From Rikenellaceae bacterium (lineage in GTDB: Bacteria; Bacteroidota; Bacteroidia; Bacteroidales; Rikenellaceae), in contig JAJBUQ010000018.1 in NCBI GenBank assembly GCA_020860245.1, positions 1-58,698 of the forward strand: a stretch of 58,698 nucleotides of DNA, given 5' to 3'. The notes below the pieces were generated by a model. That model was given only the letters and a program-made list of their open reading frames with translations. It had not been told where the DNA came from and searched no databases. Position numbers and translations under genes: made by a program. This document shows, piece by piece, positions 44,426 to 54,007 of this stretch. Each line of letters starts with the position of its first letter. The stretch's first letter is position 1.

Positions 44426-45493
44426 TTATCTAATCCTCAATTTTTTACCAATTTGCAGTGTAGTCGTACTTTTAATATTGTTAAGCCTGCATATCTCGGC
44501 AACGGATACTCCGTAATTCCGCGATATTTTACCAAGCACATCTCCCTTCTTGACTGTATGATAAACAGCTTTCTTCGCTTCTTCCTGAGCTTTGATCTGC
44601 GCTTGTTTCTTAGCGAATTCTTCGGAAGCTATAAGGGCTATTGCCGTTGAATCACCAAGCTCAGCAAGCAACTGAAGATCGGGATTCATGAGATCTTGAA
44701 AATTCCAGTCTTCGTCATCGTCTTCCAGAAGCAGCTCCGAAGCGCGGGAATTAATATTGAAGTAACTTCTTTCAAGTGCAAATGTCTCGAATTTTAACCT
44801 CCCGTTCTCAAAATCCATGAGGAATTCCGGATCGAAGACCTGGTCGTTATATCTGACTTCAAAATGGAGATGCGGACCGGTACTTCTTCCCGTACTCCCT
44901 CCGAATCCCAAAACCTGACCTGCCTTCACGTATTCGTTCTCCTCGACGTTCGTTTTGGACAAATGGGCATACCAAGTTTCCAGACCGTTTTTATGCCTTA
45001 CTATCACAAGATTACCATATCCTCCGGTGTTAAATTTAGCATAACGGACCTTGCCTTCGAACGCGGCATATATCGGTTCTCCTACCTTGAGCGGTATATC
45101 GACTCCGTTATGGCTGCGCCTTTTTCTTATACCGTATTTTGAAGTGACTCTGCCCTGATACGGAACGTGGAATTCAGACGGAGAGTTGATCAGACATATA
45201 TCGATAACCTCCGGAAGGTCTTTGAGTTCTACACTTTTATACGAGAATATCTGGGAGTTATCCCAATATGACGCATACACCGGAAGTTCGTTGTAAGCAT
45301 CCATTGTGGGACGGTAGTATGCCCACGTATTATTCGTAAATAATATTATCTTAGTATCGGGATCGCTCGTTGCGATGGTATCGACTGGAATTTTCGGAAG
45401 ATCTTTCAGTTTGTTAATCGTATTCCTCTGTGCCGGAGAGAGAAATACCGTCAATAAAAATATAAAAACTAAACTAATTTTGCGCAAGTACAT
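44426..45493 (-). CDS. M23 peptidase with LysM domain
   Basis: A 355-residue envelope protein. The start is set at ATG 45493, which opens a clear signal peptide (LVFIFLLTVFLSPAQ). The M23 domain has the zinc ligands in SHNGVDIPL and GPHLHFEVRYND. A charged helical linker (FAKKQAQIKAQEEAKKA) leads to a C-terminal LysM domain (YHTVKKGDVLGKISRNYGVS). It would cut or regulate peptidoglycan during growth or division. It ends the row of housekeeping genes running from 49652 down. Confidence 0.88.
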   Translation of the reverse strand: MYLRKISLVFIFLLTVFLSPAQRNTINKLKDLPKIPVDTIATSDPDTKIILFTNNTWAYYRPTMDAYNELPVYASYWDNSQIFSYKSVELKDLPEVIDICLINSPSEFHVPYQGRVTSKYGIRKRRSHNGVDIPLKVGEPIYAAFEGKVRYAKFNTGGYGNLVIVRHKNGLETWYAHLSKTNVEENEYVKAGQVLGFGGSTGRSTGPHLHFEVRYNDQVFDPEFLMDFENGRLKFETFALERSYFNINSRASELLLEDDDEDWNFQDLMNPDLQLLAELGDSTAIALIASEEFAKKQAQIKAQEEAKKAVYHTVKKGDVLGKISRNYGVSVAEICRLNNIKSTTTLQIGKKLRIR

Positions 45494-45555
45494 ACCGGTA
45501 AATTTTTCACCCATTGCAAAATTAAATCTATTTTTTAAGAATAACAATCGGTTTT

Positions 45556-46155
45556 TTATTTTTCTTCGGTATAGATTGAATAGAATTCCTCTAATTTTCC
45601 ATAAAATTCTTGTCCGAATTTGCGGATAAGCGGTTCCCTCAGCATTCTAAATACCGGAATTCCTTTTTCCTTACCGTTTTTTATCGCATCCGAACATACG
45701 CTCCAGCGATGAAAATTCAGTCCGTAGGTCCCATTAGAGAACTTCGCTACTCTAACGGGATATAAATGACAGGATATAGGTTTATGAAACAGCGTATCGC
45801 CATTCAGATAAGCCCTCTCTATCGCACAAAACGTAACCCCGTCTTTCACACACACATAGGCGCACTCCGCATTATCGATAAGCGGAGTTGTGAGATCTCC
45901 GTCCTCATCCACCACCATAAATCCCTGTTCATGGACCGCTCTTATTCCCTCCTCTTTCATGTAGGGGGCATACTTCGAAAATTCGGCTTCCAGTATTTCG
46001 ACCTCCTCTTCTTCGAGCGGAGCTCCGGAATTACCTTCCACACAACAGATACCCTTGCATTTGGCAAGGTCGCAGAGAAAATTAACGGAAAAAATTTCGG
46101 TAGTGACAAGTTTATCGTCGATCTCGATGATATAAGGGTAATCGGACTTCATCAA
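45556..46155 (-). CDS. DUF3109 family protein
   Basis: A 199-residue cytoplasmic protein with a Cys pattern typical of the family: CDLAKCKGICC near the N-terminus, then CAYVC, TFCAIERAYL and PISCHLYPVRV. The pattern suggests a metal or iron-sulfur centre, as in zinc/iron-chelating CxxCxxCC proteins. Function is unknown. It overlaps the YqgE gene by four bases. Confidence 0.85.
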   Translation of the reverse strand: MMKSDYPYIIEIDDKLVTTEIFSVNFLCDLAKCKGICCVEGNSGAPLEEEEVEILEAEFSKYAPYMKEEGIRAVHEQGFMVVDEDGDLTTPLIDNAECAYVCVKDGVTFCAIERAYLNGDTLFHKPISCHLYPVRVAKFSNGTYGLNFHRWSVCSDAIKNGKEKGIPVFRMLREPLIRKFGQEFYGKLEEFYSIYTEEK

Positions 46156-46703
46156 TTATCTTCTGGATTTTCAGGGACTAATTCCCATTCTTTTATTTTA
46201 CTGCTGCGCCTTACCAAATCGTACCAAAGTTCGCCGTTATTGATTACCGGATCGATATCCGGCATATTCGCGGCCTCCCAATCACCTGCGCGCATTTCAT
46301 CATACAACTGCCCTATCGACCATCCGGAATAACCGAGAAAAAATTTAACATGCGGAGGTTCTATGTCTCCGGACATCAGCAATTCTTTAAGGATACCGAA
46401 TTCACCGCCCCAGTATAGCTTATCGGTAATCTTCATAGCTCCGGGCAATCCGTGAAAAGGATGAATATAATGCAGCATAGACGGCTGTACAGGCCCTCCG
46501 AGACACAATGTATACTGATTTTCAGGAATTCCTTCTACAAGATCGCATAGTCTCAGGGTCAGACATTTATTTAAAATAAATCCGACATCTCCTGTTTCGT
46601 TATGCTCTACGATCAGTACTACGGACCGTCTGAAATAAGGATCTGTACTGAACGGTTCGCTTATCAACAGCGATCCGGGTTGTATGTCGGTTATAGAGGA
46701 CAT
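46152..46703 (-). CDS. YqgE/AlgH family protein
   Basis: A 183-residue protein with the family motifs PGSLLISEPF, FRRSVVLIVEHN, GFILNK, LCLGGPVQPSMLHYIH and FLGYSGWSIGQL. The family is widely conserved, often next to ruvX (yqgF) as here, and has no defined biochemical role. It begins directly after the def stop. Confidence 0.92.
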   Translation of the reverse strand: MSSITDIQPGSLLISEPFSTDPYFRRSVVLIVEHNETGDVGFILNKCLTLRLCDLVEGIPENQYTLCLGGPVQPSMLHYIHPFHGLPGAMKITDKLYWGGEFGILKELLMSGDIEPPHVKFFLGYSGWSIGQLYDEMRAGDWEAANMPDIDPVINNGELWYDLVRRSSKIKEWELVPENPEDN

Positions 46704-47258
46704 TTACTTGTCTTGCCTGGTTTTATAATCAGCTTTGTATTTGCCTTTAGCCATTGCGGCAAGCTTCGATTTAAGAAGAGTTTTTCTTAGCGGCGACAAG
46801 TGGTCTATGAAGGATTTGCCCTCGATATGGTCGTACTCGTGCTGAATTATTCTTGCAGCTGTTCCGCTATATTCTTCGTCGTGCTCCACAAAATTCTCAT
46901 CGAGATATTTTATCCGTATCTGTGTTTTACGGCTTACATCCTCTCTTATTCCGGGGAAGCTCAGGCACCCTTCGTTAAACAGTCCGTCATCTCCGAATCG
47001 TTCGTATATCTCGGCATTAATAAATACTTTTTTGAAATTTTGCAGTCCGGGATCGTCATCGCTGAACGGAGAGGCATCGATAACGAAAATATTCACCGCC
47101 TTCCCTATCTGCGGAGCTGCAAGCCCCACACCTTCGGACGCGTACATGGTATCGAACATGTCGGAAATAAGTTTGCCGAGGTCCGGATAATTTTTATCTA
47201 TATTTTCGGTTCCGGCCCTTAACACCGCTGAACCGTGGATGTAAATCGGGTATATCAT
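46704..47258 (-). CDS. def: Peptide deformylase
   Basis: A 184-residue metalloenzyme that removes the formyl group from new proteins. All three motifs are present: GVGLAAPQIG, EGCLSFPGI (Cys ligand) and HEYDHIEGKSF (two His ligands and the catalytic Glu). It follows ruvX by one base. Confidence 0.97.
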   Translation of the reverse strand: MIYPIYIHGSAVLRAGTENIDKNYPDLGKLISDMFDTMYASEGVGLAAPQIGKAVNIFVIDASPFSDDDPGLQNFKKVFINAEIYERFGDDGLFNEGCLSFPGIREDVSRKTQIRIKYLDENFVEHDEEYSGTAARIIQHEYDHIEGKSFIDHLSPLRKTLLKSKLAAMAKGKYKADYKTRQDK

Positions 47259-47259
47259 T

Positions 47260-47679
47260 TTAAAAATTCTTAATTCTTTCCATGTAGGATTGAAGGATTA
47301 TCGTCGCGCTGATCTTATCGACCAGGGCTTTATTCCTGCGGGCCATTTTTTTAACTCCTCCGTCTATCATCGTCCTGTGTGCCAGCACCGAAGTAAAACG
47401 CTCGTCCTCCATCTCTATTTTAAGGTCCGGATACTTTTTTCTTATTTTGCTTACGAAGGGCTTGACATATACGTACGCCTCCGCAGGCTGATTATTGAGG
47501 TTCATCGGCATGCCCACGACGATTGTATCGACCTCATTCTCCTGCAAATATTTATCGAGGAATTCCTCCACTTTATGGGTCGGCACGGTGTCGAGTCCGT
47601 TGGCAATAATTTTAAGCGGATCGCTAACAGCAATCCCTGTTCTTTTCCTTCCGTAATCTATCGCCAGTATCCTTGCCAT
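47260..47679 (-). CDS. ruvX: YqgF/RuvX-family Holliday-junction resolvase-like nuclease
   Basis: A 139-residue RNase H-fold protein starting MARILAIDYGRKRTGIAVSD with the first catalytic Asp, then VVGMPMNL, EDERFTSVLA and VDKISATIILQSY with the last Asp. It acts in 16S rRNA 5' maturation and possibly in recombination. ATG 47679 fits the family; six codons more are open upstream. Confidence 0.92.
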   Translation of the reverse strand: MARILAIDYGRKRTGIAVSDPLKIIANGLDTVPTHKVEEFLDKYLQENEVDTIVVGMPMNLNNQPAEAYVYVKPFVSKIRKKYPDLKIEMEDERFTSVLAHRTMIDGGVKKMARRNKALVDKISATIILQSYMERIKNF

Positions 47680-47718
47680 AAAAAAATTATCGTACAAAGT
47701 TATATGAAAATAGCGTGA

Positions 47719-48936
47719 TTAACAATCGGAGGCTGTAAGTTTGATGATTTCTATAATAACATCCACGGCTTTATGCATCGTTTCTATGGATATGAATTCG
47801 TACTTTCCGTGAAAATTTTCCCCTCCGGCAAAGAGATTCGGACACGGCAAGCCCATAAACGACAGCCTCGCTCCGTCCGTACCTCCACGGATCGGTTTTA
47901 TATCCGGACGGACTCCGCAATTTTTCATTGCGCGGGATGCGAGCTCTATAATCTCAGGACTGCGTTCTATGACCTCACGCATATTGTAATACTGATCGGT
48001 AACGGCGCAGCTCACGGTCCCATCTCCGTATTTTTCGTTAAGTACGGAAACTATCTGCTTTATAAGTAATTTTTTCTCTTCGAATTTCGTGCGGTCATGA
48101 TCTCTTATTATGTATTCCATGACAGCATGATCCACAGCTCCGGATATTTTTACCAGATGAAGGAACCCCTCATAGCCTTCAGTAAATTCCGGACAGTCGG
48201 ATTCCGGAATCATACTGTTGAATTCGGGACTTATCCGCAGCGCGTTTATCATTTTACCCTTCGCATATCCGGGATGAATATTCACTCCGTTTATCTCTAT
48301 CCGTACACCGGCGGCATTAAAGTTCTCGTATTCGAGCTCACCCTCCGGACCTCCATCCACAGTATAGGCAAACTCGGCTCCGAATTTTTCCACATCGAAG
48401 TGGTCCGCTCCGCGTCCGATCTCTTCGTCCGGCGTGAATCCGATTATTATGTCTCCATGCTCTATTCCGCTATGAATTATATACCCTGCAGCGGTAAGTA
48501 TCTCCGCGACGCCTGCTTTGTCATCAGCTCCGAGAAGAGTGGTTCCGTCGGTCGTTATCAGAGTGTGTCCGATGTACTTATCCAATTCCGGGAATTCGCT
48601 GGGCGACATAATGATATTTTGATTCAAACTTATATCCCCTCCGTTATATTTTTTTATCTGTGGATTTACTCCCTTCCCGCAAGTGTCCGGCGAGGTATCG
48701 ACATGAGCGATAAACCCTATCGCCGGAACGATCCTATCGGTATTCGCGGGAATCCGCCCCATGACATATCCGTTCTCATCGACCGTAACGCCAGATACAC
48801 CGATCTCCGTCATCTCCTCTGCGATCATCCTCAGGAATCGCTGCTGCGTGTCCGTAGAAGGCACAGTCTGACTCGTAGGGTCGCTCTGTGTGTCTATCTT
48901 GACATACCTTAAAAATCTCGATTCGACGCTCTCCAT
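47719..48936 (-). CDS. pepT: Peptidase T (tripeptide aminopeptidase)
   Basis: A 405-residue M20 zinc peptidase that removes the N-terminal residue of tripeptides. Motifs: GFIAHVDTSPDT (metal His and catalytic Asp), LLGADDKAGVAEI (bridging Asp), TPDEEIGRGADHF (catalytic Glu and ligand Glu) and IRGGTDGARLSFMG. Normal length. It follows the methyltransferase gene by five bases. Confidence 0.95.
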   Translation of the reverse strand: MESVESRFLRYVKIDTQSDPTSQTVPSTDTQQRFLRMIAEEMTEIGVSGVTVDENGYVMGRIPANTDRIVPAIGFIAHVDTSPDTCGKGVNPQIKKYNGGDISLNQNIIMSPSEFPELDKYIGHTLITTDGTTLLGADDKAGVAEILTAAGYIIHSGIEHGDIIIGFTPDEEIGRGADHFDVEKFGAEFAYTVDGGPEGELEYENFNAAGVRIEINGVNIHPGYAKGKMINALRISPEFNSMIPESDCPEFTEGYEGFLHLVKISGAVDHAVMEYIIRDHDRTKFEEKKLLIKQIVSVLNEKYGDGTVSCAVTDQYYNMREVIERSPEIIELASRAMKNCGVRPDIKPIRGGTDGARLSFMGLPCPNLFAGGENFHGKYEFISIETMHKAVDVIIEIIKLTASDC

Positions 48937-48941
48937 AAAAA

Positions 48942-49652
48942 TTATTTTTTTATCCCTCCATATACAGTAAAGAATGAATTCTTGTGAAGAATATCCACAT
49001 CTTCGAAACCTGCATCCACAAGCATTTGCAACAGAAAATAAACCGGGCGCGGTGTATCTTCCTTTTCGGCATGAGCCCTGAATTCTTCATGTGTCATTTC
49101 CAAACCTGATCCATCCAAATGGGCGAACCACCGATCCCACATCACCTCCTGCACGGCATCCGATTGCTGACGCACCACATCCGATACCCAAAGGCAGCCT
49201 CCGGGCTTCAAGGAACGGAATATCCTTTTAAATACAGTCCCCCATTCCTCCTCTTCCCGCAAATGGTGAAACGCGGAGCCAGACAATACGATATCGAATT
49301 TATTTTCCGGCAGAGGCGTGGACACAAAATCACCCTCGATGACCTCGACCGCTCCGGCAGTAACCGCCTCAACCCTCTCTTTTGCACATTTTAACATATT
49401 GGGACTCAAATCCATAAGCGTGCAGTTCAGTTGCGGCAGTTTGTCCACCATTTTAATCGTGTAATTACCCCCTCCGCACCCCATATCCAACATGTCGGAC
49501 GCGTCGGGACATAGTCTTTTAGCAGCGTCGGTTATTATTTCCATTATAAGTACCGAATCCATAGCTGCCTGATGTCCGGTTTCGATGTTCGAGAATCGTT
49601 CCACCTCTTTATCGAATCTCTCCCTCAACTCATCGATCGTACTGTATCCCAT
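48942..49652 (-). CDS. Class I SAM-dependent methyltransferase
   Basis: A 236-residue protein with motif I MLDMGCGGGNYTIKM, followed by CTLMDLSPNMLKCAKERV, VIEGDFVSTPLPENKFDIVL and FHHLREEEEWG. The substrate is unknown. It resembles methyltransferases of the Methyltransf_11/25 type that act on small molecules. It may share a transcript with pepT. Confidence 0.85.
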   Translation of the reverse strand: MGYSTIDELRERFDKEVERFSNIETGHQAAMDSVLIMEIITDAAKRLCPDASDMLDMGCGGGNYTIKMVDKLPQLNCTLMDLSPNMLKCAKERVEAVTAGAVEVIEGDFVSTPLPENKFDIVLSGSAFHHLREEEEWGTVFKRIFRSLKPGGCLWVSDVVRQQSDAVQEVMWDRWFAHLDGSGLEMTHEEFRAHAEKEDTPRPVYFLLQMLVDAGFEDVDILHKNSFFTVYGGIKK

Positions 49653-49701
49653 ATTATATCTGATTTATTGTTAAAAATATATACGGGACGGCTCTGTTTA
49701 A

Positions 49702-49745
49702 AACAAAAAAGCTGCAGGGATACATTATCCAAACAGCTTTTTCCG
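49702..49745 (-). terminator. Terminator of gadB
   Basis: Stem AAAAAGCTG/CAGCTTTTT with a 19-base loop; a T run follows on the minus strand, 13 bases after the gadB stop. Confidence 0.75.
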
Positions 49746-49757
49746 TTTTTTAGGAGA

Positions 49758-51221
49758 TTAAGATTTCACTTGAGTCTTTTGTCCTTTTTCATTTCTCGTT
49801 CCTGTGTGAGTATACACTTTCCCTGAGATTTTTTCGCTGCGTTGTTCGGCAATTTTGGTCGGAGTCGGATATTCCAGTTTTTCCATCTCTTCGACCGCAC
49901 TCTGAATATCTGCAAGAAGCATGTCCACCATATCCATACTCATGCCCTGCTTCGACACGATACGCATTACCACCATCTCCTCGATATCCTTCGGCATGGA
50001 GTACGCGGGGATCATCCATCCGCTTTCCTGCAATTTATATTGAAGATCGTACAGTGTCCATTTTGCCGTTTTCGCATATTCCGGATCCATACTCCAGATG
50101 AACAGAGGATTGACAACGTCTTCGCTGAACGCTTTGAACGGTTTCATTCTACCAATCTGGTCATGAGCGTACTTGGCAATTGTCATGCTGTTCTGTTGAA
50201 CTTCTTTATATCCTTCGAATCCGAGACGGATAAACTGATAATATTGTCCGAGAATCTGTCCTGCGGGACGCGAGAAATTAAGTCCCACCTGCGTAACGTC
50301 CGCTCCGAGATAATTCACGCTGAACGACATAGTTTCGGGAAGATATTTTTTATCTTTCCATACAACCCATCCCAGACCGGGATATACGAGTCCGAATTTA
50401 TGACCGGACGTATTTATAGAATATACCCATTTTAGTCGGAAGTCCCATTTCAGTTCCGGATTGACAAACGGAAGTATGAACCCGCCTGACGCTGCGTCTA
50501 CATGGATAGATATCTCGTTTCCGGTTTTAGAATTATATTCGTCCAGTGCCTTATCTAGAGCCTCGACGTCATCGTTAAGACCTGTCCATGTTACGCCCTC
50601 GATCGCTACTATACAGATCGTATTCTCGTCACACATATTAACGGCATCCTGCGGATCGAGTGTTATCTTATCCATCGTGATAGGCACCGTACGCATCTCT
50701 ATCTGCCACAGCTGTGAAAATTTTTCCCAAACGACCTGATAACCGGTGGATATTACGAAGTTAGGTTTATCATAAGGCTTACTCTCGGATTTTCTTTTAT
50801 CCCTCCACCTTAGCCATGCGGCGATGCCACCGAGCATACAAGCTTCGGACGACCCTATCGCAACATCTCCGGTTTTCCATTTATTTTGTTCCGGAGAGTT
50901 CCAGAGATCCGCAATAATGTTGATACATTTTGCACTCATCTTGGCAATACGCGGATATTCCGTCTCATCGATATAGTTGACATCGATCGCGTCGTTCATC
51001 AGCTTGGTCGCATACTCGTCCATATAAGTAGTGACGAACGTAGCGAGATTGAGTCGTGGCTGAGTCTGCGGGAAGGTCTCGTCCTTGACCATCTGATAAG
51101 CTATTTGCGGAGAGGTGGGTCCGTCCGGTATTTTGTCTACGGGCGCTTTAGACAGCATCTCGATAGAACCGTATACGGAGGTTTCGAACGTGTCTTTTCT
51201 TAACTTTTCATTCTTGTCCAT
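49758..51221 (-). CDS. gadB: Glutamate decarboxylase
   Basis: A 487-residue PLP enzyme that turns glutamate into GABA and consumes a proton, giving acid resistance. Family marks are the TFVTTYMDEYATKLM region, GSSEACMLGGIAAWLRWRDK, IHVDAASGGFILPFV and the PLP lysine in SGHKFGLVYPGLGWVVW. It is a single gene with its own terminator; a gadC antiporter is not visible nearby. The C-terminal tail (KVYTHTGTRNEKGQK) resembles the segment that closes the active site at neutral pH in other GadB enzymes. Confidence 0.95.
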   Translation of the reverse strand: MDKNEKLRKDTFETSVYGSIEMLSKAPVDKIPDGPTSPQIAYQMVKDETFPQTQPRLNLATFVTTYMDEYATKLMNDAIDVNYIDETEYPRIAKMSAKCINIIADLWNSPEQNKWKTGDVAIGSSEACMLGGIAAWLRWRDKRKSESKPYDKPNFVISTGYQVVWEKFSQLWQIEMRTVPITMDKITLDPQDAVNMCDENTICIVAIEGVTWTGLNDDVEALDKALDEYNSKTGNEISIHVDAASGGFILPFVNPELKWDFRLKWVYSINTSGHKFGLVYPGLGWVVWKDKKYLPETMSFSVNYLGADVTQVGLNFSRPAGQILGQYYQFIRLGFEGYKEVQQNSMTIAKYAHDQIGRMKPFKAFSEDVVNPLFIWSMDPEYAKTAKWTLYDLQYKLQESGWMIPAYSMPKDIEEMVVMRIVSKQGMSMDMVDMLLADIQSAVEEMEKLEYPTPTKIAEQRSEKISGKVYTHTGTRNEKGQKTQVKS

Positions 51222-51292
51222 AAGTTATTATTTAACAGATTATACTTAATTGGTTTATAGAATGATTCGTTTCAAAAACCGTACCTCCCATT

Positions 51293-51330
51293 AATAAATA
51301 ACGGAACACTTACGTGCTCCGTTATTTATT
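51293..51330 (-). terminator. Terminator of the exbB-exbD operon
   Basis: A 13-base perfect stem AATAAATAACGGA/TCCGTTATTTATT with a 12-base loop lies 18 bases past the last exbD stop. Confidence 0.85.
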
Positions 51331-51347
51331 AAATATGGATTCAGGAA

Positions 51348-51821
51348 TTATTCATACCCTCTACCCTGAGACGCCGCATAAACGATCCTCAGTGCATTGG
51401 CTTTCCTCAACTCCTGTTTAACATCGGTGATTATACCCATACGGGTATTCTGGTCCGCTTTAAGAGTAACTGTTAAAAGAGGTCTGTCCCTCTCCGCCAA
51501 CTTGTCTCTTTCCGCAGCGATAAACTGTCCGATTTCCTGTGCAGTACGGAAGCTGTCGTTAAGCTGAATACGCGGTGCCGTACCGAACATTCCGACCAGA
51601 TGGCGTGCAGGAGATCCGATATATATGTAGCTGGCTAAAGATTTATTTTCAAGTTTCTGTATCTCGGAAGCCGTAGGCAGCGTATACTGCACCAATACTT
51701 CCTGTTCACGCATCGTCGTAGATACCATGAAGAAGAACAGAAGCATGAAGATAATATCAGGAAGAGATGAAGTGGATATGCCAGGAACAGATTTTTTCCC
51801 TTTATTTCTGAACTGTGCCAT
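51348..51821 (-). CDS. ExbD/TolR-family biopolymer transport protein (second copy)
   Basis: A 157-residue inner-membrane protein with a cytoplasmic N-terminus, one transmembrane helix (SSLPDIIFMLLFFFMVSTTM) that contains the conserved proton-path Asp, and a periplasmic domain. It works with ExbB to energise TonB-dependent receptors such as the heme receptor in this window. It lies one base after the first exbD copy. Confidence 0.93.
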   Translation of the reverse strand: MAQFRNKGKKSVPGISTSSLPDIIFMLLFFFMVSTTMREQEVLVQYTLPTASEIQKLENKSLASYIYIGSPARHLVGMFGTAPRIQLNDSFRTAQEIGQFIAAERDKLAERDRPLLTVTLKADQNTRMGIITDVKQELRKANALRIVYAASQGRGYE

Positions 51822-51822
51822 A

Positions 51823-52395
51823 TTAATTTCCTCCTACGTTACGCGGTTCAGCTTCGGAAATCCTCGTCGGGATAGCTTCGGAAACAGCTTTCGCTTGTTC
51901 TTCAGATAATTCCGAGAATTTTTTATTGAATTTCCTTTCTGCCAGTTCATTCCGCAGTTCATTGAAAGCACGTGTAAGTTCATTCTGAACCATAACGTAC
52001 ATATTATAACTCGTACCTCGGTCGTTAGTCAGAGAAATAACACCCCTACTTACAGGATAGTTTCCTAAGATGTCAATATCGGTATTTATTTTCTCCGGCT
52101 TGTTAGGATCGTTTGTCGGATTGGATATAAAATCCTTCACCCGGTCTTTGACCTGGGATATGTCCAACAACTGTCCTCCGACCATTATTGCGTCTGATGC
52201 ATTCACAAAGACCAGGAGCAGATTTCTTCTGTTCACATCCAGCGCCTCTATTTCGTTATCCTCCGGCATCGGAGGAAGCTGGCGGCGGATCCCCGAATCG
52301 ACATTCATCGTTGTCGCTACGAGGAAGAAGATCAACAGAAGGAACGCAATGTCGGCCGTCGAGCTTGCATTTATTTCCGGAACTTTTCTTGCCAT
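51823..52395 (-). CDS. ExbD/TolR-family biopolymer transport protein (first copy)
   Basis: A 190-residue protein with N-terminus MARKVPEINASSTADIAFLL, the helix ADIAFLLLIFFLVATTM with the conserved Asp, and a longer periplasmic part than the second copy (ends AEPRNVGGN). Paired exbD genes in tandem are common in Bacteroidota, where they may form heteromers. Confidence 0.93.
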   Translation of the reverse strand: MARKVPEINASSTADIAFLLLIFFLVATTMNVDSGIRRQLPPMPEDNEIEALDVNRRNLLLVFVNASDAIMVGGQLLDISQVKDRVKDFISNPTNDPNKPEKINTDIDILGNYPVSRGVISLTNDRGTSYNMYVMVQNELTRAFNELRNELAERKFNKKFSELSEEQAKAVSEAIPTRISEAEPRNVGGN

Positions 52396-52436
52396 AATGA
52401 TTTTCTACGTATTATAATTTTCCCGCAAGGAAAATA

Positions 52437-52838
52437 TTATTTAAAAGAATTCCTGATCTCACAAACGATAATGCTTAATATAGCTGCCGCAAGAGCAATA
52501 TATGTAGCATAAAGTCCCATGTCGGTAACTTTCAGCTGGACTGGATTTTCATATACAGAGCCGGCTGTGACAACGGTATCGCTACTTCCCAGAGCATAAC
52601 ATACACCGAGCACCACCAGAAGAATAAGCAATCCGACTAAAGATCGTATCGCACCTTTCGGATTCAAAGCAAGAGTATAAGCCGGGAAGACCACGACACA
52701 TACAATCGCAATACCCAATACGATATAAGCCCAGTTAAGCATCATATCGACACTGGTAACCGCTCCTGCAAAATAGAGGACGATCGTGAGTGCAGATATC
52801 AGCATTAAAGCCCATCTTATTATCGATAAATATTTCAT
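52437..52838 (-). CDS. Small four-helix membrane protein of the ExbBD operon
   Basis: A 133-residue protein with about four hydrophobic helices (ALMLISALTIVLYFAG, YIVLGIAIVCVVVFPAYTLA, LVGLLILLVVLGVCYALG and TYIALAAAILSIIV). It lies between exbB and the exbD genes, 41 bases before the first exbD, as is usual in Bacteroidales TonB-system operons. No biochemical role is assigned. Confidence 0.85.
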   Translation of the reverse strand: MKYLSIIRWALMLISALTIVLYFAGAVTSVDMMLNWAYIVLGIAIVCVVVFPAYTLALNPKGAIRSLVGLLILLVVLGVCYALGSSDTVVTAGSVYENPVQLKVTDMGLYATYIALAAAILSIIVCEIRNSFK

Positions 52839-52903
52839 TATTTTCTTGTTTTTAATTCAACTACCATGTTGACTGTTTACGGTTTTAAATAACCGCAGCA
52901 GTA

Positions 52904-53734
52904 TTATCTTTTTGAATATTTAGTAAGCATATCTACCAAAGATATGGAAGAATCTTCCATAGACAATACCAAACCTTCTGCTTTAGAAACAAGATAGTTA
53001 TAGAATAATTGAAGAATAACGGCAACGATAAGACCGCCCACGGTTGTCAGGAGCGCAACTTTGATACCGGCAGCAACCACGACCGGAGAGATATCACCGG
53101 CAGCCTGAATAGAGTCGAACGCATCGATCATACCCACAACCGTACCCATAAATCCGAGAGTCGGAGCAAGAGCGATGAACAGACCTATCCAAGACATTCC
53201 GCTCTCCATTTGCCCCATCTGTACTGATCCGTAAGAAGCGATAGATTTTTCCACAACGACCATACCTTCCTGGTAGCGGTCGAGTCCCTGATAGAATATA
53301 CTTGCAACAGGACCGCGGGTGTTACGGCATACTTCCTTAGCAGCTTCAATTCCGCCGGTGTTAAGAGCTTCCTCTACGCTATCGAGAAGTTTTTTAGTAT
53401 TTGTAGTCGCAAGATTAAGATAAATAGTTCTTTCGATGACTATTGCAAGACCGAGAACTAAACTGAGCAGAAGCGGAGACATCCAACCTACACCACCGTC
53501 CATGAACTGTTTCTTCAATACCTGGTGAAACGGTTCGCCTTCGACATCAACTTCAGGATCGAACTCGTCAACATCAACAGCAGGAGCAGCAGGAGTTTGT
53601 TCGGTTATTTCAGCTTCTTCCACCTCTTCTACGTTTTCTACCGTTGTTACTTCAGCTTCTTCCTGTGCATATAGACTTAACGGCGCAAGACCCATTAATG
53701 CCACAACTGATAAGATTGCAAAAAGTTTTTTCAT
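52904..53734 (-). CDS. ExbB/TolQ-family proton channel protein
   Basis: A 276-residue protein with an N-terminal signal sequence (LSVVALMGLAPLSLYAQ), an acidic Glu/Val-rich periplasmic segment (about 25-65) and the MotA/TolQ/ExbB core of three helices, including SWIGLFIALAPTLGFMGTVV and VVAAGIKVALLTTVGGLIVA. It forms the proton-driven motor with ExbD. It is the first gene of the operon. Confidence 0.93.
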   Translation of the reverse strand: MKKLFAILSVVALMGLAPLSLYAQEEAEVTTVENVEEVEEAEITEQTPAAPAVDVDEFDPEVDVEGEPFHQVLKKQFMDGGVGWMSPLLLSLVLGLAIVIERTIYLNLATTNTKKLLDSVEEALNTGGIEAAKEVCRNTRGPVASIFYQGLDRYQEGMVVVEKSIASYGSVQMGQMESGMSWIGLFIALAPTLGFMGTVVGMIDAFDSIQAAGDISPVVVAAGIKVALLTTVGGLIVAVILQLFYNYLVSKAEGLVLSMEDSSISLVDMLTKYSKR

Positions 53735-53875
53735 AGTGAATAAATAGTTTTAATTAGTACTTTTTAGATTTTAGTTTTCAATTTATAATCCAAATTACGA
53801 ATCCGGCAGGATCCGGCAAATCCTTAAAATTATACACCTAACAATAATCGGGCATTTTAAATTCAAGAATTTTTG

Positions 53876-53963
53876 CGGAGAAAGCGAGATTCGAACTCGC
53901 GATACCCTTTTGGGGTATACACACTTTCCAGGCGTGCACCTTCAGCCACTCGGTCATTTCTCC
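53876..53963 (-). tRNA. tRNA-Ser(GGA)
   Basis: An 88-base class II tRNA on the minus strand. Acceptor stem GGAGAAA/TTTCTCC, discriminator G, anticodon stem CACGC/GTGTG around loop CTGGAAA (anticodon GGA), a long variable arm with stem TACCC/GGGTA and loop CAAAA, and a T arm with GTTCGAATC. CCA is not encoded. It marks the point where base composition changes. Confidence 0.95.
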
Positions 53964-54007
53964 GTTTCGGAGGCGCAAGGTACGGATTTTTTTTCAAAGA
54001 AAAAACT